A DNA stretch of 64,000 nt. Source: Bacteroidales bacterium (GTDB lineage Bacteria; Bacteroidota; Bacteroidia; Bacteroidales; UBA10428). This document shows, one piece after another, positions 10,988 through 20,034 of this stretch (positions are counted from its first letter, which is position 1; the number at the start of each line of letters is the position of its first letter). The stretch spans positions 73,152-137,151 of the forward strand of contig JAFGIP010000045.1 of the NCBI GenBank assembly GCA_016929525.1. The letters are read 5' to 3'. Position numbers and translations under genes: made by a program. The notes beneath the pieces are model-generated. The model was not told where the DNA came from and searched no databases. It saw nothing but the letters and a program-made list of their open reading frames with translations.

Positions 10988-11785
10988 TCAATATCTTACT
11001 ATATAATGTCCCGGAGTTACATCAGGATTTACTACAACAATGCCCATAAAGAATAAATCAAAAGTTATCTGACAGTTTTCATCTTTTATAATTTCTTTCC
11101 AGGCCATGTTCATTTCTCTTGACCAGTGAATATCATCAAATACCATTAAACCTTTTTTTATTCTTTCACAAAATATAAAATAGTATCTGATAGTTGCCTC
11201 ATAGTTGTGATTACCATCAATAAATACAAAATCCGGCGAAGGATATCGTTTTATTAAATCGGGGATTACATCATCGAATATTCCTTTAATAACCTGAACA
11301 TTTTTAATATTATTATCCTTAAATATATCATTTGCAAAATCACAAAGTTGTTTATCTGATTCAACGGTTTTAACCTTTGATAAAGTGTTAGCCAATGCCA
11401 GATATAGTGTACTCACCCCGACTGATGTACCTAACTCGTAAATATTTTCAGGTTTATAATGACTTACAAGATTAAACAGCAACCTCCCGAATTTTGGTTG
11501 TACCGATGATCTTTTTACAAGATCGGAAATTCTTCGTTCATCGGAATTAAAGCTCAACGAGCCTGATCCGCCTTCTTTAACTTTAACTGTATCCTTTGAT
11601 TTTTTTAAATCATTAACTATCTCTTCCATTTTAATCAATCCTGTTTTCCCTGATCTGTCATACAGAACCTTGGAAACCAACTCATAAGCAAAGGGAGAAT
11701 GTATGCCCCTGCCTTTTCTGTGCCGTGCTTTCAACTGGTATATCATATAATACCAAACCCTATAACACTTTTTAAAATATTTCAT
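10988..11785 (-). CDS. Class I SAM-dependent methyltransferase
   Basis: Rossmann-fold methyltransferase of the Methyltransf_24 / O-methyltransferase type, 265 residues, cytoplasmic. An N-terminal extension (YQLKARHRKGRGIHSPFAYELV) is typical of a Bacteroidota subgroup. The SAM site reads NIYELGTSVGVSTLYLA (motif I), with VKTVESD as the acidic end of strand 2 and DFVFIDGNHNYEATIRYY as the motif IV region. The substrate is unknown; the FIDGNH element recalls catechol-O-methyltransferase-like metal sites. A perfect -7 box lies about 30 bases upstream. Confidence 0.85.
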   Translation of the reverse strand: MKYFKKCYRVWYYMIYQLKARHRKGRGIHSPFAYELVSKVLYDRSGKTGLIKMEEIVNDLKKSKDTVKVKEGGSGSLSFNSDERRISDLVKRSSVQPKFGRLLFNLVSHYKPENIYELGTSVGVSTLYLALANTLSKVKTVESDKQLCDFANDIFKDNNIKNVQVIKGIFDDVIPDLIKRYPSPDFVFIDGNHNYEATIRYYFIFCERIKKGLMVFDDIHWSREMNMAWKEIIKDENCQITFDLFFMGIVVVNPDVTPGHYIVRY

Positions 11786-11816
11786 CTATATACAGATAGC
11801 TGTTGCATTGAGGGTG

Positions 11817-11824
11817 CAAATTTA
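11817..11824 (-). promoter_or_regulatory. -7 element upstream of the methyltransferase gene
   Basis: TAAATTTG on the minus strand is a perfect TAnnTTTG match, 31 bases before the ATG at 11785. No -33 TTTG is visible at 19-20 bases, so the call rests on the -7 box and its position. Confidence 0.4.
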
Positions 11825-11864
11825 GAGTTTTTAATTTGATGGGATATTACGATATTTAACCTCT

Positions 11865-13970
11865 ATGGATTCCTTCTTACAAAACGACATCACATACCTG
11901 AAAGGTATGGGGCCCAAACGTGCCGATCTTTTAAAAAAAGAACTGGGAATATTTACTGTCGCTGACCTATTGCGCCATTATCCATATAAATATATCGATC
12001 GATCTAAAATTTACAAAATTGCTGAAATCAATTCTACTTTAACACATATTCAGCTTCAGGGGCGAATCACAGATTTCAGACAGGAAGGACCAAAATATAA
12101 GAAACGTCTTATTGCCGCTTTTTCTGATAACAGTGGAAGTATCGAGCTGGTTTGGTTTCAGGGAATTAAATGGGTTGAAAAAAGCTACGAAAAAGGAATA
12201 GAATATATAGTATTTGGCAGACCGGCAATGTTTGGCAGAAAAATTAATATTGCTCACCCCGAAATTGAACTGGCTTCTGCATTTGAAAAGACTTCCGGCT
12301 CAGCATTGCAACCACAATACAGCACTACCGAAAAGTTAAAAACGAATTATATTAATTCAAAGACAATTCAGAAGCTCATCACATCGGTCCTGCAAAATCC
12401 ATCCCTGAAAATCCGGGAAAGTCTGCCTGAATATCTTGTTAACGATCTCAAACTTCACTCTTTGCAAAAGGCATTATACGATATTCATCTTCCATCAACC
12501 CAGGCTAAAATAAAAAAAGCCGAATTGCGGTTAAAATTTGAAGAATTATTCCTTTTACAGCTCAAAATTTTAAAGCAAAAGTATGGGAGATCAAAGCACT
12601 TTAAAGGGTATGTATTTAAGAAAGTGGGAGATATCTTTAACCGGTTTTATAGTGATAACCTGACATTTGAACTTACCGGTTCACAAAAAAAAGTGATGCA
12701 CGAAATACGTTCCGATCTTGGATCGGGCAAGCAAATGAACAGACTTCTGCAGGGTGATGTCGGCAGTGGCAAAACCCTGGTTGCATTAATGTCAATTCTT
12801 ATCGCGCTGGACAATGGATACCAGACATGTATAATGGCACCAACCGAAGTTCTGGCAGCACAGCATTTCCATACAATTACAAATTGGATTGTCGGTTTAG
12901 GAATTCAGGTGAAGCTTTTAACAGGATCATCTAAAAAAAAGGAACGGGATACAATCTTTGAGAATCTTCAGAATGGTTCCCTGCAAATTTTAATAGGCAC
13001 ACATGCTTTACTGGAAGACCCTGTTCAGTTCAGAAATCTTGGTCTTGTGATCATTGATGAACAACACCGGTTCGGTGTAGCTCAAAGAGCCAGGTTATGG
13101 AAAAAAAGTTCACAACCTCCGCATGTTTTGGTAATGACTGCTACGCCAATTCCAAGAACATTGGCAATGACAGTTTATGGCGATCTTGACGTTTCCGTGA
13201 TCGATGAGATGCCGCCGGGAAGAAAACCGGTTCAGACATATCACTATTTCGAAAGTAAAAGACTGGCTATGTATGGTTTTCTCAAAAAACTTGTCGACCG
13301 CGGGCAACAGGTATATATCGTTTACCCTTTGATTGAAGAATCGGAAAAACTTGACTACATAGCTCTTGAAGATGGTTACGCAGGAGTCACTGAATTCTTT
13401 CCTCCTCCCGATTATACTACCGTATGTGTGCATGGCAAAATGAAAACCGAAGAAAAGGACTTCGGCATGAGACTTTTTAAAGAGGGGAAAGCACATATTA
13501 TGGTAGCTACGACGGTTATAGAAGTCGGGGTAGATATACCAAATGCATCAATTATGGTTATTGAAAGTGCTGAAAGATTTGGCCTTTCACAGCTGCATCA
13601 GCTCAGGGGTCGCGTGGGCAGAGGTAATGAACAAAGTTACTGTATCATGATGACGGGTTATAAGCTGTCAAATGAAGCAAAAAAGAGAATTGAAACTATG
13701 GTTAACACCACAGATGGTTTTGAAATTGCTGAAGCAGATATGAAACTGAGAGGCCCTGGCGATATTGAGGGAACACAGCAAAGCGGAGTACCATTTGACC
13801 TGAAAATCTCCAACCTGGTACGTGACGGACAAATACTACAGTTTGCAAGAGACGTGGCTACAAGAATTCTTGATCAGGACCCTGAACTATCCGATCAAAA
13901 AAACAGTCTCCTGAATAAACAAATTAGCAACATGAAAAGCAGTCAGTTCGACTGGAGTACTATAAGTTAA
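11865..13970 (+). CDS. recG: ATP-dependent DNA helicase RecG
   Basis: Branch-migrating helicase that regresses stalled forks and processes Holliday junctions. The 701-residue protein has an N-terminal wedge/OB domain (LKGMGPKRADLLKKELGI at about 12-29, OB fold about 60-135), Walker A GDVGSGKT at 297-304, DEQH at 398-401, motif III MTATPIPRT, and the C-terminal QLRGRVGRG motif VI. The RecG-specific TRG region (GPGDIEGTQQSG) is intact. The ATG at 11865 gives the standard N-terminus. It is monocistronic by appearance, divergent from the methyltransferase. Confidence 0.98.
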   Translation: MDSFLQNDITYLKGMGPKRADLLKKELGIFTVADLLRHYPYKYIDRSKIYKIAEINSTLTHIQLQGRITDFRQEGPKYKKRLIAAFSDNSGSIELVWFQGIKWVEKSYEKGIEYIVFGRPAMFGRKINIAHPEIELASAFEKTSGSALQPQYSTTEKLKTNYINSKTIQKLITSVLQNPSLKIRESLPEYLVNDLKLHSLQKALYDIHLPSTQAKIKKAELRLKFEELFLLQLKILKQKYGRSKHFKGYVFKKVGDIFNRFYSDNLTFELTGSQKKVMHEIRSDLGSGKQMNRLLQGDVGSGKTLVALMSILIALDNGYQTCIMAPTEVLAAQHFHTITNWIVGLGIQVKLLTGSSKKKERDTIFENLQNGSLQILIGTHALLEDPVQFRNLGLVIIDEQHRFGVAQRARLWKKSSQPPHVLVMTATPIPRTLAMTVYGDLDVSVIDEMPPGRKPVQTYHYFESKRLAMYGFLKKLVDRGQQVYIVYPLIEESEKLDYIALEDGYAGVTEFFPPPDYTTVCVHGKMKTEEKDFGMRLFKEGKAHIMVATTVIEVGVDIPNASIMVIESAERFGLSQLHQLRGRVGRGNEQSYCIMMTGYKLSNEAKKRIETMVNTTDGFEIAEADMKLRGPGDIEGTQQSGVPFDLKISNLVRDGQILQFARDVATRILDQDPELSDQKNSLLNKQISNMKSSQFDWSTIS

Positions 13971-14287
13971 AACTACCTGATTCATAATCGCTTTTAAATA
14001 TCTACTCAAAAACCCTCAAATCTCTTCAAAGATTTTAAGGGGTATGACATTACTATGACTTTATGCTCACTATATATTATCACCATCTTAAAAATGTAAA
14101 TGTTACTCGTTGAAATACAATATCTTAAAAAGTTAAGAGCGAATAACACCTTGATTTCCGCCAATTCCCTGAGAAGGATTAATTCATACATTTGAGTGTA
14201 TTGTCACTAAGTTAACAGCTGAATTCTTTGCAACAGCAAGTGTAAATATTTGCATTAACCCTAATTAATCACAAATCATTAAACCAG
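13971..14287. other. Intergenic region recG to SusC-like gene
   Basis: About 317 bases. A hairpin at 14012-14043 (ACCCT/GGGGT outer arm and AAATCT/AGATTT inner arm) may end recG transcription but has no T-run. Near the SusC-like gene, TTTG at 14227-14230 and AATATTTG at 14245-14252 (7 of 8 to the -7 consensus) suggest a promoter, though the 14-base spacing is shorter than the 19 seen elsewhere. No gene is supported here. Confidence 0.35.
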
Positions 14288-17227
14288 ATGAAAAGAAAAC
14301 TCTTTCTATTAAGTGTTCTGCTTGCAGGCATTCTGTATGTCAGTGGGCAACAAATCACCGGGAATGTAACAGATGAAACAGATTCTCCTCTTCCCGGCGT
14401 AAATGTAATTATCAAAGGCACCACAACAGGAACAATTACTGATGCTGATGGTAATTATGCCATCGAAGTTCCCGACGCAGAAAGTGAGCTGGTATTTTCT
14501 TACGTTGGTTATCTTACCGAGACAATTCAGGTTGGTGATAAATCAGTAATTGATATGCAACTGATCTCTGATCTGGCCGAACTGGAAGAAGTTATTGTTG
14601 TCGGTTATGGTTCTATTCGTCGAAAAGATATTACTACGGCAATATCAACAATTGACATGAATAATTCCGACAAACAGTCACCCGCGATCTTACTGCATAA
14701 TATCGAGGGGAAAGCGGCAGGTGTGCAAGTTGTATCACCATCCGGAAAACCCGGCTCAGGATTATCGGTTAGCATAAGGGGAAATACATCTCTGCAAGCT
14801 TCTAATGAACCTTTGTATGTTGTTGACGGAGTACCACTGGTTAAAACATACGATAAGAACAATAATCGCTTACCGGGAATACAGGACGTCGGATTTTTAA
14901 ATCCTGCCGATATTGAAAGCATTACTATCCTTAAGGATGCTTCAGCCGCTGCAATTTACGGGGCCAGCGGGGCAAACGGAGTTGTTCTAATCACAACAAG
15001 AAAAGGTGCAGCAAACCAAACAAAGGTGAGGTTTCAGACTTTTACAGGATTTTCAACATTCTGGAAAAAAATTGATGTGTTAGACCGCGACCAATATCTT
15101 GACCTGATGACAGAATTGGGATACGATGACCCTAATACTGAAAACACAGACTGGCAGGATGAAGCATTTGGCAGAGGAGTTGACAACAATTACCAGTTAT
15201 CCTTCTCGGGAGGTTCTGAAAAAACACAGTATTATTTCTCTCTGGGGTATCAAAAACAAAAGGGCGTTGTTGCACCTGCTTCTTTCGACAGGTACTCAGC
15301 CCGTTTAAATGTAACCAATAAAACGACCAAATGGCTTAACCTGACCTCAAATCTAAGTTTTACAAAGTCGAAAAGCAGAGATATAACAGATAATGCAGGA
15401 GTTGCCAGAGGTGGGACAATTTTATCAGCTCTTACCACACCACCAACTATTGGTATCTACAATCCGGATGGCACTTATACCTCAAATCCTAACAAAGGAG
15501 GTTGGGAAAACCCTATAGCCAATGCTTATGCTGCGCAGCAGGGATCAAATGATTATCACTTCCTGGGAAATATGACGGCCGATATTTATCTGCTAAAAGG
15601 GCTTACTTTCAGGAGTAATTTGGGAGGCGATTTTCAATATAACCAATGGGATTACTTCCTTGATCCTTTTTCAACAGACTGGGGCCGCACCAACGAAGGA
15701 ATCGGTCAAACTAGAAGCTGGGACAACTTTATCTGGTTGTTCGAGAATACCTTAAACTATAACCTTAATTTTGGCAATCACTCGGTTACTGCTATGGCAG
15801 GTATTACCGCTCAGGAATCGAAGTTCCATTACAGTTACATGCAAGGCTCGCATTTTCAGGATGATTACATCCCAACTCTGAATGCCGCAACTGTAAGAGA
15901 CGCAATTAATACAGATATTCAGGAATGGGCTAAAAATTCCTACCTGGCACGAATAAGCTATGATTATAAAAAGAAATATCTAATATCATCAAATTTCAGG
16001 ATCGACGGATCGTCGAGGTTTGGTAAAAACTACAATGTTGGTTACTTCCCCTCTGTATCTGCCGGATGGCGAATATCTTCCGAGAGTTTTATGGAGGACA
16101 TCAAAAAAATCAATGAATTAAAACTTCGTGTCGGGTGGGGTAAAACCGGTAATGATGAAGGTATTGGCAACTATTCATCTTATGGCCTGTATGATCCCTC
16201 GGTAAGTGGTTACAATTTCAGGAAACTGGCAAATGAGGACCTGAAATGGGAAGCAACTACGCAGACCAATATCGGATTAGACCTAGCAACCCTTAATTCA
16301 AGAATAGTTTTTAATATTGATGCCTACAAAAAAGAAACAAATGATCTGCTTGTTAATGTAAAACTTCCGCCAACTTCTGGTTTTGATATCCAGACACTCA
16401 ATGTGGGATCGATTGAAAACAAGGGAATTGAGTTTGTCCTGGCAACCAAGAACTTTGTGGGAGATTTTAACTGGCAGACTGATTTTAATATCTCTTTCAA
16501 CAGAAATGAAGTTACCAGTCTGGGTGAAGCCACCGATGAAATATCCTACGGATCGATTTATGAGAGAGGCGATGCAATTAAAGTTGTTGTAGGCAGACCG
16601 TTAGGGTCTTTTTATGGATATGTTTATGATGGCGTTGACCCAGAGACCGGTGATGTCATCTACCATAATTTCGATACGATCGATGCAATTAATCCCGCAT
16701 TTGACAGGGTATTTATTGGCGATGCACAACCTGATTTTATTTATGGCCTTACAAACACTTTTTCATATAAGAAATTTGAATTAACCATTTTTTTACAGGG
16801 TGTTCAGGGTAACCAGATGTTCAATGCTTCACGAATTGAACTGGAGAGTATGAATGATTCAAAAAATCAGTCTACAGATGTATTGAACAGGTGGATGGCA
16901 CCAGGAGATGTAACAAATATCCCCCGTGCCGATCAGGGTAACACTTATAATACAGCTATATCTACACGTTTTGTTGAAGATGCTTCCTATATGAGAATTA
17001 AAACAGTTACATTGTCTTATACTTTTTCCGGGCCATGGTGGTCAAAAATAGGTATCCAAAACCTGGGATTATACATGACCGGGCAAAATTTATGGACCTT
17101 TACCAAGTATAAAGGTTTCGACCCGGAAGTTAGTCAATACGGAGGAAGTGGCCCGTCGATTGGTATCGACTATGGAACATATCCTCAATACAGAACCATC
17201 ATTTTCGGTTTAAATGTTGAATTTTAA
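14288..17227 (+). CDS. SusC/RagA-family TonB-dependent outer-membrane receptor
   Basis: Outer-membrane transporter importing a large ligand (glycan, peptide or other oligomer) with TonB energy. The 979-residue protein has a signal peptide (1-20, ending VSGQ), a carboxypeptidase-like regulatory domain (about 21-105, QITGNVTDETDSPLPGVNV), the SusC signature region with TonB-box-like LEEVIVVGYGSIRRKDIT, a plug domain (to about 240, ending GVVLITTRKG) and a C-terminal beta-barrel closing with FGLNVEF, which ends in the aromatic residue expected by BAM. It is paired with a SusD-like gene 11 bases downstream. No glycosidase, sulfatase, sigma/anti-sigma pair or hybrid two-component regulator is adjacent, so the ligand cannot be inferred. 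Confidence 0.96.
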   Translation: MKRKLFLLSVLLAGILYVSGQQITGNVTDETDSPLPGVNVIIKGTTTGTITDADGNYAIEVPDAESELVFSYVGYLTETIQVGDKSVIDMQLISDLAELEEVIVVGYGSIRRKDITTAISTIDMNNSDKQSPAILLHNIEGKAAGVQVVSPSGKPGSGLSVSIRGNTSLQASNEPLYVVDGVPLVKTYDKNNNRLPGIQDVGFLNPADIESITILKDASAAAIYGASGANGVVLITTRKGAANQTKVRFQTFTGFSTFWKKIDVLDRDQYLDLMTELGYDDPNTENTDWQDEAFGRGVDNNYQLSFSGGSEKTQYYFSLGYQKQKGVVAPASFDRYSARLNVTNKTTKWLNLTSNLSFTKSKSRDITDNAGVARGGTILSALTTPPTIGIYNPDGTYTSNPNKGGWENPIANAYAAQQGSNDYHFLGNMTADIYLLKGLTFRSNLGGDFQYNQWDYFLDPFSTDWGRTNEGIGQTRSWDNFIWLFENTLNYNLNFGNHSVTAMAGITAQESKFHYSYMQGSHFQDDYIPTLNAATVRDAINTDIQEWAKNSYLARISYDYKKKYLISSNFRIDGSSRFGKNYNVGYFPSVSAGWRISSESFMEDIKKINELKLRVGWGKTGNDEGIGNYSSYGLYDPSVSGYNFRKLANEDLKWEATTQTNIGLDLATLNSRIVFNIDAYKKETNDLLVNVKLPPTSGFDIQTLNVGSIENKGIEFVLATKNFVGDFNWQTDFNISFNRNEVTSLGEATDEISYGSIYERGDAIKVVVGRPLGSFYGYVYDGVDPETGDVIYHNFDTIDAINPAFDRVFIGDAQPDFIYGLTNTFSYKKFELTIFLQGVQGNQMFNASRIELESMNDSKNQSTDVLNRWMAPGDVTNIPRADQGNTYNTAISTRFVEDASYMRIKTVTLSYTFSGPWWSKIGIQNLGLYMTGQNLWTFTKYKGFDPEVSQYGGSGPSIGIDYGTYPQYRTIIFGLNVEF

Positions 17228-17238
17228 AAGCTACAGCA

Positions 17239-18645
17239 ATGAAAAATTATATAAACATTTTAATAATTGCATTATTGGCAGTATTTATTATTTCCTGCCA
17301 AAAAGAATTTCTCGAGAAAGAACCCATTTCACAGGCATTGCCCGAAGAGGCTCAGACAAATGCCGAGGCATTATTGGAAGGGGCATATGCTGGTTTTTAC
17401 AGTGAATATTATGTCTTCGACTATTGTATTAACGGAGATGTCATTTCAGATAATAGTTACGCGGGTGGAGATAATCCGGCTAATTTTCAAATCGATGAAT
17501 TTACAACCAACTCGACCAATGGAAATATTGTAAGAGATTGGGGATACCTGTTTGAACATATTAAAAATTGCAATGTGGTAATAGATTATGTTCCGCTTAT
17601 TGATAATGATTCACTTGATATTGGTAATCGTCGTAACCAGATTATTGCTGAAGCGAAATTTTTAAGAGCATTTTATCATTTTGAAGCATTAAGATTATGG
17701 GGACCAATCCCATACATATCCCGGGTACCGGCAACCCAGGAAGAGATGCAACCGTCTCGCCTGCCTGTTGATGAGGTTTACCAGAAGATTATTGCCGATC
17801 TTGAAAGTGCTCTTCCCGATGTGCGCATTAATGCACCCAATAAGGGAATTGTAACCAAAGGAGCTGTGAATGCATTTCTTGCAAGGGTTCATGCCCAAAA
17901 ACCTGATGGCGATTACAATAAAGTATTAGAATATTGCGATGCGGTAATTTCCGGCAACTATGAGCTGATCGATAATTATAGTGAACTCTTCGACGGATTT
18001 CATAAAAATAGCAGTGAATCAATTTTAGAAATTCAGTACGGCGGCGATGGCACTGCACATAGTAATTGGATTTGGTGGATATACCTCGGATCTGGATGGA
18101 AAAAGTTTAATACACCAACCAACGACCTTGTAAAAGTATTTGAAGAAGAAGGTGATACTGTTAGATTAAATACCAGTATATTATTCCTTGATTCATCAGC
18201 CGAAGCATGGACTGATGAGTACTGGGACAAATCACATTACCCTTATATATATAAATATCATAATGAAGACGGTTCTTCAAATGTTTACATGATTCGTCTG
18301 GCCGATATCATTTTACTTAAAGCCGAAGCACTAAATGAACTGGGTTATGTTAACGATGCTGCCGATCTGGTTAACCAGATCCGTGCAAGGGTGAACCTGC
18401 CAAATACAACGGCCAGCACCCGGGAAACCATGCGTGAAGCTATATTAAAGGAAAGAAGGCTGGAACTGGCATTCGAAGGGCAACGCTGGTATGATCTGCT
18501 GCGTGCCGGCAAGGCAATAGAGGTGATGAATGCTCAGGAAGACGGAGAAGGTAATAATCTGAACTATAATATTACCGAAGATGATCTGATTTGGCCCATT
18601 TCACAAGAAGAACTCGATCTTAACCCAAATATGACACAAAATTAA
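17239..18645 (+). CDS. SusD/RagB-family surface lipoprotein
   Basis: Surface lid of the SusCD import complex. The 468-residue product has lipobox VFIISC (Cys at about 20) followed by QKEFLEKEPISQ, the characteristic SusD opening. SusD features include FLRAFYHFEALRLWGPIPY and TKGAVNAFLARVH (TPR-like core), and the C-terminal IRLADIILLKAEALNELG and RRLELAFEGQRWYDLLR. At 468 residues it is somewhat short for the family (often 500-600). It is followed by a strong terminator, so the SusC/SusD pair is a two-gene unit. Confidence 0.95.
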   Translation: MKNYINILIIALLAVFIISCQKEFLEKEPISQALPEEAQTNAEALLEGAYAGFYSEYYVFDYCINGDVISDNSYAGGDNPANFQIDEFTTNSTNGNIVRDWGYLFEHIKNCNVVIDYVPLIDNDSLDIGNRRNQIIAEAKFLRAFYHFEALRLWGPIPYISRVPATQEEMQPSRLPVDEVYQKIIADLESALPDVRINAPNKGIVTKGAVNAFLARVHAQKPDGDYNKVLEYCDAVISGNYELIDNYSELFDGFHKNSSESILEIQYGGDGTAHSNWIWWIYLGSGWKKFNTPTNDLVKVFEEEGDTVRLNTSILFLDSSAEAWTDEYWDKSHYPYIYKYHNEDGSSNVYMIRLADIILLKAEALNELGYVNDAADLVNQIRARVNLPNTTASTRETMREAILKERRLELAFEGQRWYDLLRAGKAIEVMNAQEDGEGNNLNYNITEDDLIWPISQEELDLNPNMTQN

Positions 18646-18664
18646 TTGTCTAACTATAATACGG

Positions 18665-18704
18665 TGAGGCTTCTTTTATTTTCAATATTAGAAGCCTCAT
18701 TTTT
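18665..18704 (+). terminator. Intrinsic terminator after the SusC/SusD pair
   Basis: TGAGGCTTCT (18665-18674) pairs perfectly with AGAAGCCTCA (18690-18699) over a 15-base loop, followed by a T-run. The hairpin also lies downstream of the convergent mtaB gene. Confidence 0.88.
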
Positions 18705-18738
18705 AATTTTCATACTTTCAAACTTTCAACAATATTAT

Positions 18739-20034
18739 TTAGAGAAAAATAGGCGAAGCCAAAATAGTCCTCTCCTCATCATCAAGAACATCCGTAACCT
18801 TTACCTTGTAAAAAGAATTTCTCTCAAGAGAATTATTATCTATTTCTACCGGAATGAAATGCTCTCCATATCCTTTTGTAATACCTTTGTATCTCCGTTC
18901 GGTAAGGACTGTTTGAATATCACCGATAAAACTCTTTCTGTAAGTTAACTTCATCTCTTCAGCAATTTGTCTGACAATCTCGCTTCTTTCATTTTTTAGT
19001 CTCCCCGGGATTTTATTATCCATTCTTGCTGCCCTGGTTCCGTTACGTTCAGAATATTTAAATGTGTGAATATGACTAAATCCAACTTGCCGAATTACTT
19101 CACAGGTTTTATAGAAATCTTCATCTGTCTCCCCCGGGAAGCCTACAATAACATCGGTTGTGAAGTTAAATCTGTTGAACCGGCTCCTGAATTGTTCTAT
19201 TATGCCAAGGAACTGCTGAATTGAATAAAACCTGCGCATTTGCAATAGCACTTTATCTGACCCGCTTTGCAGACATAAGTGCAGATGAGGACAAAGTTTC
19301 GGGTTTTCGAACAGTTCAATAAATTTTTCGGTGAAACCGTCCGGCTCGATAGATGATATCCTTACCCTGAAATCACCTGACAGTGCAAGGATTTTCTCTA
19401 AAAGTCCTTTAAAAGTAACTCCGTTATGATTATACCTGCTTATATTCACCCCAGTTAAAACCATCTCTTTTTTCCCAATATCGAGAGATTCTCTTATGTT
19501 ATCAAGAATATCTTTTACAGGTCTGCTCACCGCCCTTCCTCTTACACGTGGTACAATACAATAGGAACAGAAATTATCACACCCGTCCTGTATCTTAATT
19601 GCACTTCTTGTATGAAATCCTTTTTCAACAACACTAAAATTGAACAGATCCTGCTTTAAAGCTGAAGGATGCACTATTTCGCCCTTAAAGTGCGAATCGA
19701 TCAGGGACAGAACTGAACTCTTCCGCGGGTTATCGACAACATAAGTTATATCATCCCTGTTTTCAAGGTATTCTTTCTGACTTGTTACCATGCAGCCTGT
19801 TACAACAACCAGTGCATTCTCTCCTGAAGACCGCACGCTATAATTAATGGAATGTTTCGATTTCTGATCACTTTGATTGGTAACAGTACATGTGTTAATT
19901 ATGTAAACATCGGCAGGTTTACCATATTCAACTATTTCGTATCCGGCATTATGGAAATCGGTTACAAGTGAATCGGTTTCAAGTTGATTTAATCTGCACC
20001 CGAGAGTTTTAAATGCTACTTTCTTTGGTTTCAT
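18739..20034 (-). CDS. mtaB: tRNA threonylcarbamoyladenosine methylthiotransferase MtaB
   Basis: Radical SAM enzyme converting t6A37 to ms2t6A37 in tRNA. The 431-residue protein has the three N-terminal MTTase Cys at 13 (KTLGCRLNQLETD), 49 (NTCTVT) and 81 (VTGC) for the auxiliary cluster, and the radical SAM CxxxCxxC at 152, 156 and 159 (GCDNFCSYCIVP). A C-terminal TRAM-like region follows. The LGCRLNQ form of the first motif is typical of MtaB rather than MiaB. Its ATG overlaps the stop of the upstream miaB-type gene by 4 bases, so the two are translationally coupled. Confidence 0.95.
   Translation of the reverse strand: MKPKKVAFKTLGCRLNQLETDSLVTDFHNAGYEIVEYGKPADVYIINTCTVTNQSDQKSKHSINYSVRSSGENALVVVTGCMVTSQKEYLENRDDITYVVDNPRKSSVLSLIDSHFKGEIVHPSALKQDLFNFSVVEKGFHTRSAIKIQDGCDNFCSYCIVPRVRGRAVSRPVKDILDNIRESLDIGKKEMVLTGVNISRYNHNGVTFKGLLEKILALSGDFRVRISSIEPDGFTEKFIELFENPKLCPHLHLCLQSGSDKVLLQMRRFYSIQQFLGIIEQFRSRFNRFNFTTDVIVGFPGETDEDFYKTCEVIRQVGFSHIHTFKYSERNGTRAARMDNKIPGRLKNERSEIVRQIAEEMKLTYRKSFIGDIQTVLTERRYKGITKGYGEHFIPVEIDNNSLERNSFYKVKVTDVLDDEERTILASPIFL

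Noticed and set aside
14006-14191. 61-codon minus-strand frame between recG and the SusC-like gene
   Set aside because: No recognisable protein pattern and it overlaps the hairpin downstream of recG.
18646-18948. 100-codon plus-strand frame after the SusD-like gene
   Set aside because: Begins at a TTG, runs through the terminator and then antisense to mtaB; composition is not protein-like.
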